DNA of 64,000 bases, from positions 90,490-154,489 of the forward strand of contig JALOCA010000003.1 in the NCBI GenBank assembly GCA_023227965.1. Reading direction: 5' to 3'. Made by a program: the position numbers and the translations under genes. This DNA comes from Lentimicrobiaceae bacterium. Its GTDB lineage: Bacteria > Bacteroidota > Bacteroidia > Bacteroidales > JALOCA01. The notes beneath the pieces were generated by a model. The model did not search any database and was not told the DNA's origin. It worked only from the letters and a program-made list of their open reading frames with translations. Shown here in pieces: positions 60,681 through 64,000 of this stretch. How positions within the stretch are numbered: the first letter of the stretch is position 1; each line of letters starts with the position of its first letter.

Positions 60681-60773
60681 CGCTTGTTGCCGGGAGTTTG
60701 GTGCAATTAGTTATGATAATAATTGATTATGTTTTACCGTTTGTTACTGATGATAATCATTAGAATTTATCCG

Positions 60774-60809
60774 ATAATTCGTAATTCGTAATTCGTAATT
60801 CGTAATTAA
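60774..60809. repeat. 7-bp tandem repeat GTAATTC
   Basis: Five copies of ATAATTC/GTAATTC in tandem, with further degenerate copies of the same words to about 60905. Complementary to the AATTACAAATTACG repeat at 36641-36671. Confidence 0.75.
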
Positions 60810-60962
60810 TTTCCTTTGCTTTTAAACTCTCCCAGTTCCGGTTAAACCGTAATCTGTCAGGTTTTTAAACCCGTAATTTGTAATTTTTAATTCGTAATTG
60901 ATTCCCGTAATTGATTTTACTTTGGAACGCTTTTTGATTTCTTTTTTATGTAAATTTGACAA

Positions 60963-61763
60963 ATGAGAAATATTCTGTTCACCGGGCTTTGGATTTTACT
61001 GTTTTTATCACCTCTCATTGTTTTTCCCCAAACTTATCGCACTGTAAAAAATGATGCCTTCAAACGAGGTGAAAAATTTACCTTCCGCGTTTATTACGAT
61101 TCGTTTATCACTGGTAAAGTAACTGCCGGTTCTGCAACTCTCGAAGTTACCCAAACCCAGAAACCATTCTACAACCGCAATACCTATCACGTTGTGGGTG
61201 TTGGAAAATCTGCCAAATTTTTCGACTGGTTTTTCAAAGTAAACGACCGCTTCGAAACATATTTCGACGAAGAATCTTTTGCTCCTTATTATTTCGTACG
61301 GCGAACTCGCGAAGGCGGTTATACCATAGATGACGATGTTTACTTCCGACATTTGAACAATACTGCCAGAAGCCGCAAAAACATTACCCCCGTCCCTGTC
61401 AATGTTCAGGATATCCTTTCTGCTTATTACTTTGCCCGTACTCTCGATATTTCAAATTTATCTCCCGGAGATTATATTAAAATACCCTTTTTCCTCGACG
61501 ATACTACTTATGTGTCGGCTATTCAATATGTGGGAAAAGAAATCGTTAAAACTTCACTCGGTAAATTTCGTTGTCTTAAACTCAAACCTATGGTTGCTAC
61601 CGGCGAAGTCTTCAGCAATCCCTATCCCATGACCCTTTGGATTTCCGATGATAAAAACCGTATTCCCATACTTGGGCAATCGGCAGTGGTGGTCGGAAAT
61701 GTTAAAATGGAACTGATAAATTTTTCAGGACTTTCAAATCCTTTTACTTCAAAAATTAAATAA
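60963..61763 (+). CDS. DUF3108 domain envelope protein
   Basis: 266 residues. Signal peptide ending LIVFPQ (about residue 23), then a beta-rich DUF3108-type domain starting FKRGEKFTFRVYYDSFITGKVTAGSATLEV and passing through KFFDWFFKVNDRFETYFDEESFAPYYFVRRTREGGYT, with FRCLKLKPMVATGEVF near the end. It is exported; function unknown. It lies four bases before an alpha-2-macroglobulin gene, suggesting a shared envelope-defence or envelope-maintenance role. A TAAATTTG motif at 60951-60958 is too close to the ATG to be a normal promoter. Confidence 0.85.
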   Translation: MRNILFTGLWILLFLSPLIVFPQTYRTVKNDAFKRGEKFTFRVYYDSFITGKVTAGSATLEVTQTQKPFYNRNTYHVVGVGKSAKFFDWFFKVNDRFETYFDEESFAPYYFVRRTREGGYTIDDDVYFRHLNNTARSRKNITPVPVNVQDILSAYYFARTLDISNLSPGDYIKIPFFLDDTTYVSAIQYVGKEIVKTSLGKFRCLKLKPMVATGEVFSNPYPMTLWISDDKNRIPILGQSAVVVGNVKMELINFSGLSNPFTSKIK

Positions 61764-61767
61764 TACC

Positions 61768-64000
61768 ATGAAATCAAGGCTCATTATTCTTTTTATTTGT
61801 TTGCCCATTTTTGTTTTTTCTCAGAAATTTAATTACGAAAAACAATGGGAAAAGATTGATTCTCTCGATAATGCAGGTCTTCCCAAATCGGCGTTGGAAA
61901 TTGCAAATTCCATTTACAAAAATGCAAAGGCAGAAAACAATGCTCCGCAACTGGTAAAATCCGTTGTTGCCAGGCTGAAATATTCTTCCGATTTTGAAGA
62001 AAATGCGCAGGAGAAAAATATTCAGATGCTTCAGCAGGAAATTGCTGCCAGCACCTTTCCGGTAAACAATATTCTGCATTCCATGCTGGCGGAAGTGTAT
62101 TGGAATTATTACCAGGATAACCGCTATCTGATTTTGAACCGGAGTGTTACTATGAATATTAATTCTGAAGATATAAAAACCTGGGATTTGCAAAAGTTTG
62201 TCCTCGCCGTAACGTCCGAATTCCAGCTTTCGTTGCAGAAACCGGCTGAATTGCAAAAAATTCCACTCAAACTGTACGATCCCATCATGGAAAAGCAACA
62301 GGATTCCAAGAAATACCGCCCAACACTTTACGATTTCCTTGCTCACCGGGCCGTCGATTGTTTCATGAACGACGAAACCGGTCTTACCCAGCCGGCTTAC
62401 AAATTTGAACTCGCAAATACCGATTTTTTTAAACCCGTCAGCGATTTCATAAAACTGAATATCACCACTAAGGATACGCTTTCGCTGAAATTCCATGCGT
62501 TGCAGATTTTGCAGGAAATTCTTTGTTTCCACCTGAACGACGCCGATCCTACGGCTTTGGTGGATGCCGACCTCAAACGTCTTGATTTTGTTTACCAAAA
62601 TGGAACCATGGAAGGCAAGGACAGTCTCTACCTCGAAAGTTTAAAAAATCTTTTAAACAGGGTTTCTTCTCATCCTGCTTCTGCAGACGTGTACTTTACC
62701 CTTGCCAGCCAGTGGAATGGAAATGGAAATAAATATCAGCCTCTTGAAGATGAATCGCACAAATGGGACAGGAAGGAAGCTTTGAAATATTGCGACGAAG
62801 CCATTCAGAAATTTCCGGAAACGGATGGGGCAAAGAAATGTAAAATTTTAAAAACAAATATTTTAGATGCCAGCCTGGAACTTGTTACCGGAGAAGCCAA
62901 TGTCCCGGAAAAACCTTTTTTAGGTTTGCTGACGTATAAAAATACCGGGGAAGCCTTTATCCGCATCGTTCGCCTTGATGGCCGGGAAGATGAAAAAGTG
63001 ATGGAACCTAAAGATGAGCTGAAAAAATACCTGAAAATGACGGTGGAAAACCAATTCAGTGTAAAACTTCCCGATGACGGCGACTTTCAGTATCATGCTG
63101 CAGAAATTAAATTCCCATCCCTGAAAGCCGGAAAATATGCCGTCATCGTTTCAAAAGACAATGGTTTTTCTATAGAGAAAAACACTATTATTTTCAATAC
63201 GTTATGGATTACCAACATCAGTTATATAAGTCAGAATACAAATAAAAAGAGCCTGAACGTGTATGTTTTGCACCGCGAAGAAGGCCGTGCGCTGGAAAAT
63301 GTTCAAATCAATGCCAGTTACCGCGAATATAATTACCAGACCAGCAGTTGGAAAAAACAAGCGTTGGGAACCTATACTACCGATAAAAACGGCTTTGCAG
63401 AAATTACCGCTCCTGATAAAATGCCGAGTCAGAATAATATTTCTTTGGAATTTATTTCAGGAAACGACAGATTCAATCCCCAAAACTCTTTCTATCTTTC
63501 TCAATACAAGCAGGAACGTAATAAGCGCCTGCAAACTTTCTTTTTTACCGACCGCGCCATCTACCGTCCGGGACAAACGGTTTATTTCAAGGGAATCATC
63601 ATTGAAACCGATGGCATTAGCAATGCCATCAAAACCGGGCAGAAAACCAGCGTAACCTTTTATGATGCCAACGGACAAAAGGTTTCCGCCCATGATTTTA
63701 CCAGCAACGAATATGGTTCTTTCCAGGGAAGTTTCACCGCACCGTCGTCCGGGCTTACGGGAAACATGCGAATCAGCAACGAGAACGGAAGCACTGAATT
63801 TTCGGTGGAAGAATACAAACGTCCGAAGTTTGAGGTAACTTTTGAACCGGTGAAAGGCAGCTACAAATTGGGCGAAACGGTAAGTGTGAAAGGGAAAGCT
63901 ACCGCCTATGCCGGAAATGCAATTGACAATGCGCAGGTGAGCTACCGTGTGATTCGCCGCACCCATTTTCCGTACTTCGGCTGGTGGTGCAGATGGATTC
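61768..64000 (+). CDS. Alpha-2-macroglobulin family protein (N-terminal part, 3' end off-window)
   Basis: 744 residues visible and still open at the window end. Signal peptide MKSRLIILFICLPIFVFSQ. A helical N-terminal region of about 300 residues (KYSSDFEENAQEKNIQMLQQEI and following) precedes the macroglobulin domains. FFFTDRAIYRPGQTVYFKGI (about residue 590) is the characteristic MG2 segment, and EYKRPKFEVTFEPVKGSYKLGETV the next MG domain. Large Bacteroidota homologues have about 1900 residues and usually trap proteases in the envelope; the thioester or bait region would lie beyond the window. Confidence 0.88.
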   Translation, partial: MKSRLIILFICLPIFVFSQKFNYEKQWEKIDSLDNAGLPKSALEIANSIYKNAKAENNAPQLVKSVVARLKYSSDFEENAQEKNIQMLQQEIAASTFPVNNILHSMLAEVYWNYYQDNRYLILNRSVTMNINSEDIKTWDLQKFVLAVTSEFQLSLQKPAELQKIPLKLYDPIMEKQQDSKKYRPTLYDFLAHRAVDCFMNDETGLTQPAYKFELANTDFFKPVSDFIKLNITTKDTLSLKFHALQILQEILCFHLNDADPTALVDADLKRLDFVYQNGTMEGKDSLYLESLKNLLNRVSSHPASADVYFTLASQWNGNGNKYQPLEDESHKWDRKEALKYCDEAIQKFPETDGAKKCKILKTNILDASLELVTGEANVPEKPFLGLLTYKNTGEAFIRIVRLDGREDEKVMEPKDELKKYLKMTVENQFSVKLPDDGDFQYHAAEIKFPSLKAGKYAVIVSKDNGFSIEKNTIIFNTLWITNISYISQNTNKKSLNVYVLHREEGRALENVQINASYREYNYQTSSWKKQALGTYTTDKNGFAEITAPDKMPSQNNISLEFISGNDRFNPQNSFYLSQYKQERNKRLQTFFFTDRAIYRPGQTVYFKGIIIETDGISNAIKTGQKTSVTFYDANGQKVSAHDFTSNEYGSFQGSFTAPSSGLTGNMRISNENGSTEFSVEEYKRPKFEVTFEPVKGSYKLGETVSVKGKATAYAGNAIDNAQVSYRVIRRTHFPYFGWWCRWI

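Noticed and set aside
60951..60958. TAAATTTG as the promoter of the DUF3108 gene
   Set aside because: Only four bases separate it from the ATG, which would place the transcription start inside the coding sequence.

Overview
The window looks like a chromosomal segment of a Bacteroidota bacterium, probably of the order Bacteroidales. The evidence is: TAnnTTTG-type -7 promoter motifs before several genes and tRNAs; the purH-mreB-mreC-mreD order; tandem lipoprotein/periplasmic cyclophilins beside pheS; a GH3-family protein; a DUF4369-TlpA lipoprotein; an alpha-2-macroglobulin; and a C-terminally tyrosine-rich Wzc kinase. The DNA is moderately AT-rich and mostly ordinary housekeeping, packed tightly in short operons with frequent ATGA start/stop overlaps.

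Layout. 0-10 kb: end of an outer-membrane beta-barrel protein, a half-length TauE/SafE permease with a YhbP-like flavoprotein, B12-dependent ribonucleotide reductase, mannose-1-phosphate guanylyltransferase, an SprT-like protease with a previously easy-to-miss small lipoprotein upstream, and mlaE-mlaF-cvpA. 10-28 kb: dnaG, TlpA-like lipoprotein, sugar MFS transporter, purH-mreBCD, FtsX-type permease, CDF cation pump, recJ, LysE exporter, GH3 protein, hemW and a histidine kinase. 28-33 kb: a MacB-like export operon (ATPase, two permeases, membrane-fusion protein), then tRNA-Cys, a CWC cysteine-rich protein and folB. 33-35.5 kb: glnS followed directly by its cognate tRNA-Gln(CTG).

35.5-39.3 kb is an accessory island between tRNA-Gln and a glycosyltransferase. 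It holds a strictly 21-bp-periodic degenerate tandem array (about 13 units), an uncharacterised 226-residue protein, and a two-gene type II restriction-modification module whose two flanks share an attC-like imperfect palindrome ending in CGTTATG. It ends with a truncated BRO-type antirepressor gene.

39-57 kb: glycosyltransferase and LPG-synthase-type membrane protein, ruvC, an arginase-like protein with degenerate metal ligands, topA, miaB, a Wza-Wzc export pair, cysC-cysD-cysN (PAPS synthesis), pheS, two cyclophilins and a YraN homologue. 57-64 kb: leuS, a DUF3108 protein and the start of an alpha-2-macroglobulin.

The most striking object is inside leuS. About 143 residues forming a DUF559 (PD-(D/E)XK-like) nuclease domain are inserted in frame at the entry to the leucyl-tRNA synthetase editing domain. 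The insert is bounded by GC-rich hairpins and imperfect terminal inverted repeats, so it looks like a small nuclease-encoding mobile element that has been domesticated, or tolerated, inside an essential gene. The second is the 21-bp array with its neighbouring unknown gene.
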